Assembly (NCBI GenBank): GCA_000467715.1 | Contig: AJFK01000135.1 | Span: 1 to 64,000 of the forward strand | From: Hysterium pulicare CBS 123377 | Lineage: Eukaryota > Ascomycota > Dothideomycetes > Hysteriales > Hysteriaceae | Length of the DNA stretch: 64,000 nt | Direction of reading: 5' to 3' | Shown: in pieces, positions 11,093-21,443 of the stretch | Layout: every line of letters begins with the position of its first letter | How positions within the stretch are numbered: the stretch's first letter is position 1 | The notes under the pieces: generated by a model | Told to the model about the DNA's origin: nothing | The model's database searches: none | What the model saw: the letters and a program-made list of their open reading frames with translations, nothing else | Made by a program: the position numbers and the translations under genes

Positions 11093-14000
11093 GAGTGGAG
11101 GGACAACATGAGTTGAGCACCATTGAATGTCGGGAGAAGTATTGGTCCAATTTATGTAGTTCGTTACGTAGTGAAAAGAAAGTTAGGTAGTGACCGCGGC
11201 GAGTCAGGTAGTTGGCTAGTCTTCATTGGAGGGAATCTCATGTGATGTATCGGATTGGGATCTTTCGGTGAACGTAAAACATGGAATGCGGGTATTACTT
11301 AGTAATCCAGAGCCTTCTTGCGGACACGTGCGTGGGCTTTATATACATTGGCACTTTCTGGATAGGCTCGATGAGAGCAATTGGCTATGATGACGTTCAC
11401 CAAGTCTAAACGAACTACGCACACCAATAGCATTGTAGTTGATGAAGGTAACTACGCCCTAGATCTATAGATCAATCCTTTCGCCATTAGCTGTTAAAGA
11501 TGAAAGGGTATAGTTTTACATACTCTATCGTTGAGTGCATGTCCTTGTAGCACACTACAAGCATCATACCCGCATCCAACAGATGGCCTTAAGAGATTGT
11601 GAAGTCCTTTGAGTTCGGGATACTTACGGTTGTTTGTTGTAAGAAAATCGCCTTCATTCATCTTATTTGTGAAGTCTGCCTCCAAGACGCGAATGCACTT
11701 TGGCAGTAGTTCGCGGACTGAACGCGTGTTACCCAGGAACTCGTGGAGAGGATATCAGTTTCGATGAAGCCGGATCCGACAACACACTTTACTTTTGTGA
11801 CTAACGTTCAAGAATAATATAGAAAAGGAGATAGGTCCGGCTTTTCGGAGGATAGGTCTACGCATACCCCCTTCTTTACTTCCAGTCCACAAAGCCGAAT
11901 TGACCTCGGTACACGGCGATTAAACAAGTTGCTATCCTTGAGGCTGTTCGAAAGTATTATATGACAAAGGTAACTTCAGGACCTGTATAGCCAAGGGGGT
12001 TCGCAGCACGACGAATAATGACACCCGCCGTGAATGTGCTCAGTAGTCGGATTGCAATGATATTCAAAATTGACATTCCAGTTCCTCAGAACTGTTTCAG
12101 TCGGACGACATGATCGCCTTGTTGTTTGCATGATCTGCTACTGCCGCTCACGATCGCTGCCGTGGTCCAAACGAGCAAATTTCCCAAAATGGATGAAGTG
12201 TACTTATGTGGGATGGCAGCACACTGGTATCGAAGGGTCGTTGTTCGATTTACGACGTAGGAGCATTAGGATCACAGACACGACTCTGCACTGGTTTAAT
12301 GTTTAGTGCTTGAATGAAGTCTTGTGAAGCGGTGAAAGTTATGCCAGGCCTTATTGCTCCTCTTCCTCTTCCTGGCTTTAGCAAAAACTGCGACATCAAC
12401 GACTTTGCCGCTCAATAGCTTCAATATGGAATAAATGCTAGCTCACCTTATGATATGTCACTTTTCAGCTTGTTTCAATACCCGACACGCATCGAAAACA
12501 TGGCTACCAAAGCATAGTCGAACGGGCGGCAGCGTTACGGAAGCGGATTCCTACTTCCCCAGTTTCGCGATCTTGGATCAGTGTTTCCCTCACCCAAAGC
12601 CATGACTGCTCAATTTCCCCGGACCAATGCCTGGGCATATGCGTGTCCTGCATTGAGAAGCAAGGCACCGACATGTCGTGTCATGCTTGACGAGACGAAT
12701 CATTTTGACAAAAACGTGCGGCCACTGCTGCCTCTCCGCACCGAGCGCCAGCATCGCCCATTCGATATCAGCACGGCGAGATAATTAATGACACGGAGCA
12801 CGAAAGCCCTTGGCAATATCAGCCTTTTGTTGCGCAACATGCCGAAAGCCCGACGGCGTCATCCTAGCCCATCACAACTGGCAGCCATGCGACGTGGAAT
12901 TCCTGGCTTCGGGATACGGGTCAATAGCCAGTTGGCTTTATGCGGAGGATGGCGGAGGGATCGCGCGCGGCATGGCTTTGATGTTCCGGCTGCTTCCTAG
13001 AATCCTTCTCTGCCAAAATTAAAGTCTTAACGAAAAGGTGTTAAGGCACAGCCGAAACGTGCAACATTCTTCACAGGCTTCACAGCAGATATATCAAGAA
13101 AACGTGGTCTTTAGCGGATTCTGGGCCTTGAGATCCGCACTTCTGCCGGTTTCTGGGGCTGTGAATAGGGGGATGGCGGAACAACAACGTGAAGAAGTCA
13201 AAACGGCCTGGATCGCACCGTAAACCCTCAAAGCTTCCTCTCGTCAGTTTGAGAGTCAGGATTCAGCTTGAGCCTTGCCGCCACGAAGCCCGCAACTCTA
13301 GAAGCTGCGGTTCCATTGTCCAGAAGGGGCACTTCTTACGAGTCGTATCTTAAGCGTGCGGGCCATGGCTTCAGACCTTCCAGAAAAGTTCCACGTCTCC
13401 AAGAGGGCCAGGATGCACATGCGGCGGGCGGAAGCTGTCCCCGTTTGACGCGGCGGAAGAAGAGCGGGTCCTTCCAAGCGTGTTCGAGGGCCAGCCAACG
13501 CAAGGGGGAAGGGGTGGGGCACGACGTGCGAGGTTTCCCAGCTTCCCCGGCGCACCCACGCCTCCGGATCGACTCAGACGCTGCCTCGCGTGGGGAAGTG
13601 CATAAGGCGGTCAATGAATCTGTACTCAGGTCCCCCAGTCCGGGGTTGTGCGACTTCAGCCAACTACGGGCGCCTTTCCTGAGAGTCACGATGAGATTCC
13701 CTGATTTTGTCCACACGGAAGCGTGCGGCCTTCGCATGTACACGTCAGAGAAGCGGACCGCAGAAAGTGAGTGCTTGCTTTCTTCTTCCTTCGTCTGATG
13801 TCTTGATATCCGGAGAAGCCCTGAGATGTGGTGAGAAGCGTGGGAGGCATGTCCACCGTCCATGGCGCCGTGCGCGCTGCGGACAGACAAGTCACATCCA
13901 TGGAACTGCAACATTGGTGAGAATTGCTGCTATTCCTGCTGCCTTTCCGCGATGTGACATGCCTGGATGCATGCCGCAACCTCAAACGGGCTGCACGCTT

Positions 14001-14311
14001 GATGGAGTGGAGAGCAAGAAAAGCCCCGACAAAGTTCCAAGCCAACGATGCCAACGTGGGCTGTGGGCGTGGGGTGCGCCATGCTTTTCATACATTCCCA
14101 CCACATCCATGCTTACCATTAGCCTCAAACTCCCGGCAGCAAATCCATCTCGTTACGCTACATGTGCAACGGGTTAACGCAAGGGTGGTGGTGGGAAACT
14201 TTGTGCTCTGCGTGTCCGACCACATTCCGGCACTTTCATCCACAATAATATACCCTTTTTTTTCTTTTCTAGCTGCGAGTCAGTTTCAAGCGGTGTACAT
14301 GCTATCTTTGA

Positions 14312-14317
14312 TATAAA
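14312..14317 (+). promoter_or_regulatory. TATA box candidate 1
   Basis: TATAAA within GATATAAAGGC, about 920 bp upstream of the small frame at 15238 and preceded by T-rich tracts. The spacing would imply a very long leader or an upstream intron. Confidence 0.3.
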
Positions 14318-14455
14318 GGCCCCTCGTCCTTCAACCTGGGGTACGCAGTTTTGCTCTACCCTGATAATACTCGGACCTGGATTTGTCTGCCTGGCGCCCA
14401 CCTCTGCCACACATAATCACCAACGTAATCACATCATCTTAATCCTCCTTTTTCT

Positions 14456-14461
14456 TATAAA
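14456..14461 (+). promoter_or_regulatory. TATA box candidate 2
   Basis: TATAAA preceded by a CCTTTTTCT pyrimidine run and followed by the pyrimidine/adenine-rich stretch typical of fungal leaders. It would give a leader of about 750 nt for the frame at 15238. Confidence 0.3.
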
Positions 14462-14738
14462 GTCAGACCTGTGGTACAGACGTGAAACCCGACCCCAAGT
14501 ACACAGCCAACACAATTCTCTCCTCTGAATAGAATCCCACCATTATCTTCGCATCCAAACCACCGGGTAAACCAAAATACCCACCATCCAATCCAACAAC
14601 CACAACGCATATCCCTTAAAAGAGGCGCATTATTGGAGACATCCATAAAGGTCCAAAGTGAGTAAGCCTCAAATCACCGCATCAGCCTCACCTACATACA
14701 AATTCCGGGGTGACGTTTTCCCTCCGCGTCCGGCCAAG

Positions 14739-14765
14739 ATGGGTGCCAGCGCATCCGCCCATTGA
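14739..14765 (+). other. Possible upstream ORF (8 codons)
   Basis: A short frame, MGASASAH then stop, begins at the ATG in CAAGATGGG, a good context, inside the presumed leader of the gene at 15238. If the leader is real, this uORF would be expected to reduce or regulate translation downstream. Confidence 0.3.
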
Positions 14766-15237
14766 TATTAAATCTGACTCATTTCCACACTAGGCCCTTG
14801 CATATTCAGCCTTCTTCCATACATTGTACATTTCTAAGATTTGCCCTCGGAGCTTGGGAGTCAGCCATACCGATATTGCCAACGAATTTTTCTTCGACCG
14901 CCACTTCATTATTTTCCGAGACAGCTCATCTACCCTACTCATTACGCCAGCGCACCCCACGGATTCTTCGAAAATAGATATATTTCTAGATTCCAGAGTT
15001 CCCACCCCACAAGTTCTCCTAATTCCCCAGACCAGAGGATTTGTAAACTTTTTGCCTTGCGAAAATTCTCCGAGCACTATCTCAAGATAAAACCAACCAC
15101 TACTCCAACGAGCAACCAAACCCAAATCAAAACTCCAATTCTCATAGAACCCCGACTCTCGAGTCTCAAGTCCTCGAAGAGCCAAACTCGGAAACCAAAT
15201 CCACCAAAGTCGAATCTCGATACCAAATCAACCAAAA

Positions 15238-15471
15238 ATGCCAGCCACAAATACCCCTCGCCAACGCCTCTCCCTCCACACCCACTCCACCCTCGGCCAT
15301 GACGTCTCCGCAGCCTTCAAAGCCTCCTCCACCCAAAGCCGAAGCCAAACAATCGAGGAGACACCCGCCCCTCCACCATCACCCGTCGACTTCTCATTTC
15401 CCAGCACACCGGCTGAGTCGAGGAGTCCGGGCAGCGAGACCGAGTCGTGGATGTCCCGAAAGGGGGACTAG
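15238..15471 (+). CDS. Small hypothetical protein
   Basis: A 77-codon frame starting in good context (AAAAATGCC). The product begins MPATNTPRQRLSLHTHSTLG and continues with a proline/serine-rich part containing PAPPPSPVDFSFPS, ending in an acidic stretch SPGSETESWMSRKGD. It has no signal peptide, membrane segment or known domain, and looks disordered. Its proline/serine composition looks more protein-like than the shadow frames nearby. The A/C-rich upstream stretch looks like a fungal 5' leader. It could be a small stress- or development-related gene with a long leader, or a chance frame. Confidence 0.5.
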   Translation: MPATNTPRQRLSLHTHSTLGHDVSAAFKASSTQSRSQTIEETPAPPPSPVDFSFPSTPAESRSPGSETESWMSRKGD

Positions 15472-17447
15472 ACCCACGTCTAACTAGTAATAAGTGTGTC
15501 TGCCTTCATCTTGTGATTTGGAGTTTTCAGGGCATGGAGCGAGCGAGCGATTCCGATATGATTGTGTGCATTTAGCGGTTTGTTTTGGACCTGGACGAAG
15601 GAATCATCAAGCGAGCGAGCTCAAGCAAGAAGGTGTTATATTCGGGCTCTAGTTCATTTGTTTTTGCTGAGCGTTGATCGCCGGGTTCCGACATTCTTCT
15701 TTCTGTTTACCTTCCTTTTTGAGATTCCCCTTCATGTTAATATATATTGAACCGGCTCATTGGTTTAGATCTCGTTTGTCTTTTCCGCTGGCCTTCTTGA
15801 TGCTCGTGAGCTTCGTTGCTCTGGCTCTGCTCTGCTCTACTGAGGCTACACTTTATCTAGCTAGAACTTTCCGAGTTGTAGTATCTGGTAATATCCATCT
15901 ATCGATCATCCAGCCGCAGGACGGCTTGCCCAACTTGCTTGTTGGAAACCTGCAAAAAGCCATTCATCTCTAAATGTCTTTCATTCATGCACCGACCGAG
16001 CCAGTGACTGTGCCAAAATTCCCAGTGAACCCGTAAGGACCTTAGCCCTTCCCCCTTCCCGTATTCTACCGATACCCCCAGTGACGTAAGAGAGCTTCGT
16101 ATTCACCTCGACCCACAAAATCCTAAAGGAAGAAAGTTGCTCAGACGCTCTTCTCACCTCACCTCCGCCCAGGATATTTCCATGTCATGCCATGTCATGT
16201 CAGCATGGCATGGCATGGCAAGGCAAGGCAGGAACGGCACGTCTGCGGTGCGGCATGGCATGGCATGGCAAGGGAGGGACGGACCGGATGATAAGTGCGG
16301 CTGCGGCTTACTTCCCGCGTGCAAAATGATGCGGAAGCTGTTTCCTCAAGATATAAGATGCTTTATATTATAGGTACAAGTACTTACGTACCCGGTGTAA
16401 AGGGAGATTTTGAAGTTGCTAATAATCAAATTCCCGAGGCTGGCTTTATGGTGATCTGCAGACTGCGCTTTTTTTGTTACTTCGGATCTGCGACCGTATT
16501 ACCTGTTCCTGAGAATGGATCGCGGAGATGATGCGGAAGTGTAGATCCCAGATTTTCGACTCGGGAGTCGCGTGCGGGCGGGATACGTAGTGGGAGCGCA
16601 TGAGAAGATTTAGGTTGGTTTTAAGTAGCGAAGAGAAGGCAAAGCGGAAACGAGTCAAGAAGAGTTTGAAACTGCCACGCGAGATAGTACCGGACAAAGT
16701 TGCTCTGAAGCAGTTCGCTGTTTCGCCTTCTCGCGTGGTAAAATCGAGACACACAGGCGCATCGGAGGTACAAAGATTTCTAATACCGATGCGCTTTTAA
16801 GACCTCGGCATGGTCTTGGATATTTGGGTTGGAAATTAATTATCTGGGGAAACAAGGTTCATGGAACAAGCAAAGATAAATTTTGTTGCTGCGAGATAGA
16901 TTGAGCCCATTCAATGCACGATATAGCATATATTAGCTTGGGCGTATATGCGTTCTGCGCTACAGTGCGAGGTACGAAACGGAGTACGAAGCATGCTGGC
17001 CAAATTTGGTATTTTGCTTGCATTAAAAGGGCTTCTGATATTATATGTTTTACAGGATTTGGAATGTACAGATATGATACAAGGCAGGCCGGTTATTCTA
17101 AATTTGGTCTGAAGTGAACCAGTCCTCTTCTTTGAGAACCCGATATTGTTCGAAGCTGGTCGTTCGCGGTCAAGGTATTGTCCTAGCCTTCAGCATTCGG
17201 CCCTTTTTAGGTTAAAGGTTCCAGTATTATGTGTTTGTGGGTGGTGTAATTCTTAGATTTGGCATGCAACAACGGGCCAATTCTTCCTTCAACAACAGCG
17301 CGAGGTGTCTTTGGTTTCTCTTTATCTTTTTCGGCACCTCTGGCTAGAAAGCTGTAGTATATAGTTAGCCGGCGACTATGCGCCAAAACAACAAAAAGAC
17401 TGGTGTACAAAATCTGGAGTGTATGGATATAAGAAAGAGGAGTCTGA
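15472..17447. other. Intergenic, tail-to-tail region
   Basis: This separates the small gene at 15238 from the 3' end of the PPR-like gene. T-rich sequence at 15.7 kb suits a 3' UTR. A pentamer repeat tract lies at 16.2 kb. No gene was recognised. Confidence 0.5.
16181..16275. repeat. Imperfect ATGGC/ATGTC pentamer repeats
   Basis: Two clusters of CATGGCATGGC-type pentamers with variants CATGTC and AAGGC lie at about 16181-16232 and 16245-16275. They look like a short degenerate microsatellite produced by slippage. No gene overlaps them. Confidence 0.8.
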
Positions 17448-19763
17448 CTATTTGAAATTTGGTATCCCGCGAAGGAACAAGACTCTCTGCCGAAGCTCAT
17501 CTCCGGTCAATTGATCCGTGCTATGTTGGTCACTTCCTTTGTTTAATGAAAGCTGTTCGTCCGTAGTCACGACATCATCTATATCCAATCGCTTGTCTGT
17601 AGAAGGCTGGCCGGTAGAAGGCCGGCTAGTTGGCGAAGAAGGCTTCCGCAATACAAAAGGTATGGGTGAATCCGTGACAGGTAGTCCCTCTGCAATAGCT
17701 CGGTCTACACGTCGCTGCTTCTCGGCCTCATACGCTTCAGCTTCATGCAGAAGTTCCATCACTGTTGCCCAGTTTTCGAACCGGAGTTCATCAAGCGGGT
17801 ATCCTGTAGGACTAACATCCTTCCGCGTTGGTGATTTTGGATCTTCCGGGGGAGGAGGCTGGCTTGGATCAGAAGTGAGTTCATCGTAGATTGCTCGAAG
17901 ATCCTCGATAGACCCAAGGCTTGATCTTGCGGGATCAAGAAACATCGAGATTGGTGTCTCGTAAAAATCAAGAAGTCTGCCAGATTCCGATAGTTCCGCA
18001 AGTTGCAGAACTTGGTTGAGAATGTTTTCCAACTGGATTCTTACTGCGACGGGCTCGATCTTATCGTAAGGGTTATATTTCCTCTTCAAGCGCTTGAGAG
18101 AACCTGCCATCCTCGACTTTATCTGGTCCGTCATGGTGTGGCTAAGCTTATCGATCTGTTCTTTCAGAAACGTCTCATGATGAGCTCGTTCGGTGGCCCG
18201 AGCAAGAACATTCCAGTCATTGGGAGAGAGTTGTCGACCTTCTGCTTCAGCTGCTACAACAAGGTCGCCCCAACGGCGTTCGATATCACGAGTTCCGCCA
18301 TTTCTTCCCGAAGCAGTAACAAGTGTTCTATGTATGACTGCATCAGGTTTAAGCTTTGCTCTTCTGAGTCCCTCCAGCCCGCCCGATACTATGTCCGGAC
18401 GCATAGCTCTACCACCCAATGTGATACTTGCGCTGAAAGTTGACAAGCTTGGGGTTACACCTGACTGAACCAACCTGGCGACTACGGAATCAGCTGTGGA
18501 AACAATCATGTCACGAATTGTTGCTTCGTCGCCTTCGAATTCCAATCCAGGCTCTTGGTCTGGAATCAATGCAGTGAATGCTGAAATGAGTGAACTCAGA
18601 TGATGGCCCTCAATCGACCCCCCGGCACCAAGATAAGCATACATTGCTGTAATCATACCCCGCAGAATAGTTGGTTTGTCTTCTCGGGTGCAATGCTTGA
18701 GTTCAACGATGAGCCTGTTCATTAACCCAGTGAGGCGGTCTGGTCGCAGGACTATTCCTCCTCGACACGACATAAGGAACACAGTATACGACTCTGCGAC
18801 TGATCGTTCCATTGCAAATAGTTCGAAGAAACGGGCTGGAGCTTGAGTAGGATACAGGCGCAACACTGTGTCTAGTGCAAGGTATGCCCCTTTCCAGTCA
18901 CCGTGTAATACTCGGGCTGTCAAGATTCCTTGCAACAAGGTGACAGGAAGTCCAGTGATATTGGTCTGTTGAGACTTGGCGGCGACAATGGCCTCCGGGG
19001 ACAGATGATATTCTGCGAACGTCCCAGGAAATCGTTTAAGAGCTTGTGTGTATAATTCCTCTAAGTCTTGGAGCTTCGTAGTCCCTTGAAAAGCCATCAA
19101 TTCAATGGCTGCCCCGTAAACAGAGGCATCGACGTAGTTGTCGTCCTGGCGAGCGAGCCACAACCAAAAACTATGTCCTTTATCATATTGCCCGGCAGCT
19201 TTGTAGAAGGAAAGGAGATGTACGTGAGCGGCGCATTGTGGAGGAAGCACTTTTGTACGGATATCGAGGACTAGCCCATCAGCGATAGGGGCGTAATAAT
19301 CGAGGCGGGGACCTCGCTCAGAGGGGATGATCCTCCTTCGAAGAAGTGAATGAACGAGTTGAGCAAGCGCGAGGGTATCAACAGGTTGTAATAACGATTG
19401 ATCGACCAATCGAGGGTATATTTCCATTGCCTTATCAAGCTGACCATTTTGAACTTCTTGACGAAAGCTTTCTAACTGTATCCAAAGATCAGACAAGCAA
19501 TTTCCTAGATACTGAGGATGACTTACATCAGTAGTCGGAAGCTGGAAGCGAGTGGAATGAGATGGGTCTTTCTGGAGGGTCTTTTGTCGTTGTTTGACGC
19601 GATTCAGGAACTTTGATGGCTTCTGACGAGTCTTCGTGGCATAACCAGCATGGCGGAGACATAATGCTGCTGCAGGTGTTCGCAGAACCGTGTGAGTTGC
19701 GGCAGGGAGTAAAAATGGCGTTGAAGGACAGACAAGTGCATGTAGTGGAACTCGAGGCGGCAT
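17448..19763 (-). CDS. Mitochondrial PPR-like protein
   Basis: An open frame of 771 codons on the minus strand. The N-terminus is rich in Arg, Ala and Ser with a hydrophobic stretch, then GYATKTRQKPSKFLNRVKQRQK, which looks like a mitochondrial presequence. The body is almost all helical hairpins (for example DKAMEIYPRLVDQSLLQPVD, GDWKGAYLALDTVLRLYP), with degenerate repeats of about 35 residues as in fungal PPR proteins that stabilise or help translate mitochondrial mRNAs (Cya5, Ccm1, Rmd9 kinds). I cannot name the orthologue. A 51-nt segment at 19476-19526 has all the marks of an intron without breaking the frame; if spliced, the product is 754 residues. The C-terminal 100 residues are polar and disordered. 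The start codon is 350 bp from the divergent coatomer zeta gene. Confidence 0.8.
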   Translation of the reverse strand: MPPRVPLHALVCPSTPFLLPAATHTVLRTPAAALCLRHAGYATKTRQKPSKFLNRVKQRQKTLQKDPSHSTRFQLPTTDVSHPQYLGNCLSDLWIQLESFRQEVQNGQLDKAMEIYPRLVDQSLLQPVDTLALAQLVHSLLRRRIIPSERGPRLDYYAPIADGLVLDIRTKVLPPQCAAHVHLLSFYKAAGQYDKGHSFWLWLARQDDNYVDASVYGAAIELMAFQGTTKLQDLEELYTQALKRFPGTFAEYHLSPEAIVAAKSQQTNITGLPVTLLQGILTARVLHGDWKGAYLALDTVLRLYPTQAPARFFELFAMERSVAESYTVFLMSCRGGIVLRPDRLTGLMNRLIVELKHCTREDKPTILRGMITAMYAYLGAGGSIEGHHLSSLISAFTALIPDQEPGLEFEGDEATIRDMIVSTADSVVARLVQSGVTPSLSTFSASITLGGRAMRPDIVSGGLEGLRRAKLKPDAVIHRTLVTASGRNGGTRDIERRWGDLVVAAEAEGRQLSPNDWNVLARATERAHHETFLKEQIDKLSHTMTDQIKSRMAGSLKRLKRKYNPYDKIEPVAVRIQLENILNQVLQLAELSESGRLLDFYETPISMFLDPARSSLGSIEDLRAIYDELTSDPSQPPPPEDPKSPTRKDVSPTGYPLDELRFENWATVMELLHEAEAYEAEKQRRVDRAIAEGLPVTDSPIPFVLRKPSSPTSRPSTGQPSTDKRLDIDDVVTTDEQLSLNKGSDQHSTDQLTGDELRQRVLFLRGIPNFK
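19476..19526 (-). other. Candidate in-frame 51-nt intron
   Basis: On the minus strand the segment starts GTAAGT, contains a CTGAT branch-like site 13 nt from its end and ends ATACAG. It is a multiple of three without stop codons, so the frame stays open whether or not it is spliced. Its length equals the typical intron here. The 17 residues it would encode interrupt the presequence-to-helix transition. Confidence 0.6.
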
Positions 19764-20113
19764 ATCCCCCTTTCAATGCAGCTGATACTACACTTACGCA
19801 AGAAAATCGTTCGAGTCGTGTGAAAGTCGCGATGAGAATAGATGGTGTTGCGGCTCTTTGCTTCTGTTTTCGGCCAAGCGCTGCGGTGCCGGTAAACGAA
19901 CAGCCTCGAAAACCACCGAACAGACACATATCGACACCTCCATCCACAGCACAGAACACCAGTCTTTTGGCGCAGAGTTCAAGTCTAGTGGACGGTTTCG
20001 GTCTATTCGAGGACCATCGCTGTTCGGGCCTACGTTCTTGAGAGCCCGACGATCTACGACCGAAGTTCCTCTCCGCAAGACCTCCGCAGGGTCTCCGATT
20101 CCAAAAGTCCACA
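19764..20113. promoter_or_regulatory. Divergent promoter, PPR-like gene and coatomer zeta
   Basis: A 350-bp segment between two divergent start codons. It has pyrimidine-rich sequence just before the coatomer zeta ATG (TCTCTTTCTCTC starts right after it). No TATA box is evident. Confidence 0.5.
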
Positions 20114-21033
20114 ATGTCTCGCTCTCTTTCTCTCTTCAGCGTCTCCGCAATACTTCTTCTCGGTTAGTCTACGACTGTCCATGTACAAGAAACAGCCTGC
20201 TAATATCCTGCCCATAGCCATTGACGATGGCTCAAGAATCCTCACAAAATACTACTCGAACCCCCACCCTCCTGCCGGCACCCAGACCGACCACCCCGGG
20301 CAGATAGCCTACAAAACAGTGAAAGATCAGAAAGCGTTTGAGAAGGGCTTACTAGGTATACTTTACCGTATGGAAGGTTATGGAAAACATTAATTCGATT
20401 GGCAGAGAAAACTGCTAAGCAAACCACCGATATCATTCTATATGACCAGAAGGTTATAGTATTCAAAATGGAGTCGGACGTCATGCTATACGTTGTCGGA
20501 GGTGAGCTACTCGGCTACATGTTTAGGCTTTCCTAGCTAACAGCTCTTGTTTAGGTGCTGAGGAGAATGAAGTACTGCTGTACAGGTAAGGAAACTTGCA
20601 CGATCGCTTCCATGCTACTTGGCTCCGAACTCATACTGGTATAAGCGTCGTTCTTGCCTTGCGCGACTCCCTCAACATTCTCTTAAAGTAAGAATGTCGT
20701 TGACCCGCTCCTTTGAAATATCTATCGCTAACGTATCAAAGGAATTCAGTGGACAAGCGGACAGTGATCGAAAACTACGACCTTGTGGTACGTCTTCACA
20801 AGCTCCGTTGGTAATTTTCCAGCTGACGTGTTCAGTCACTCGCCGTCGATGAACTTGTTGATGATGGCATAATATTAGAGACCGACCCTGTGATTGTGGC
20901 ATCGAGAGTCAGCCGTCCGCCAGCTCAAGACATGACGTCGATGAAAGGAATTGACCTCTCCGAGCAAGGGTTGAATAAGATATGGGAATTCGGAACGAAC
21001 AAGCTGGCCGAACGATTGAGGCAAGGTCTATAG
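20114..21033 (+). CDS. RET3: Coatomer subunit zeta (COPI)
   Basis: Seven exons, 20114..20162, 20218..20355, 20406..20501, 20555..20585, 20646..20687, 20742..20787 and 20836..21033, encode 199 residues with all phases consistent. The protein begins MSRSLSLFSVSAILLL and shows the family blocks KYYSNPHPP, KTAKQTTDIILYD, VVLALRDSLNILLK, KRTVIENYDLV and SRVSRPPAQD. Zeta is the small longin-fold subunit of the COPI F-subcomplex, which coats vesicles for Golgi-to-ER retrieval. Length matches the family (about 190-200). Exon 4 is only 31 nt and exon 5 only 42 nt. The divergent neighbour is the PPR-like gene; RQC2 follows on the same strand after about 400 bp. Confidence 0.96.
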
Positions 21034-21443
21034 AAAGGTGATGAGGGAGAAGAATTTGGCGTAGGCGTTTTTAGGCTGCTCAAAGCGGGCTCAAAAGATC
21101 TCATTTACCCCTGATGAGCACAATTAACGGAGCTGGAAAAGATCATGCTCAGGAGAAGAACCATCAACGAATGCAATCTATCTCATGAAAGTAGAGGAAA
21201 TGATATCATACAGGGGGGGTTAGCGGACGTCCACCGAGCCATTTGTGTGATCTTGGCTGCTACGAGCGTCACACTGGAGAAATTATCATGGAATATACCA
21301 AGTGACTACACTTTCCCCTGAAGCGAATTTGTTCTGTGATGACGCCCTTCAGCCCTACGGCGGAGCCCCTCCATGCCACATTTTCCTTGCGCCAGCCTCG
21401 AGCCTCAAAATATCCCAGAATCTAAACAACTCCCTCCACAGAC
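21034..21443. other. Intergenic between RET3 and RQC2
   Basis: It holds the 3' flank of the coatomer gene and the promoter of the RQC2-like gene. No coding sequence or distinct element was recognised. Confidence 0.5.

Larger units (their letters stand above)
11093..15237. other. 4.1-kb stretch without a convincing gene
   Basis: Many overlapping frames of 60-190 codons occur on both strands, especially at 13.3-14.1 kb where GC is higher, but their translations lack domains and have arginine/serine-rich, shadow-like composition. The left part, up to about 12.5 kb, is poorer in GC. The right end holds TATA-like sequences and a long pyrimidine-rich leader for the small frame at 15238. It could be a long promoter, a non-coding RNA region or decayed sequence; nothing I see separates these. 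Confidence 0.5.

Noticed and set aside
13268-14177. Overlapping frames of 120-190 codons on both strands
   Set aside because: The GC-rich sequence opens several frames at once; all translations are rich in Arg/Ser/His with no domain, which fits chance frames.
19501-19526. A 22-nt intron GTAAGT...CTAG in the PPR-like gene
   Set aside because: Too short for a spliceosomal intron; the 51-nt version using the ATACAG acceptor is far more plausible.
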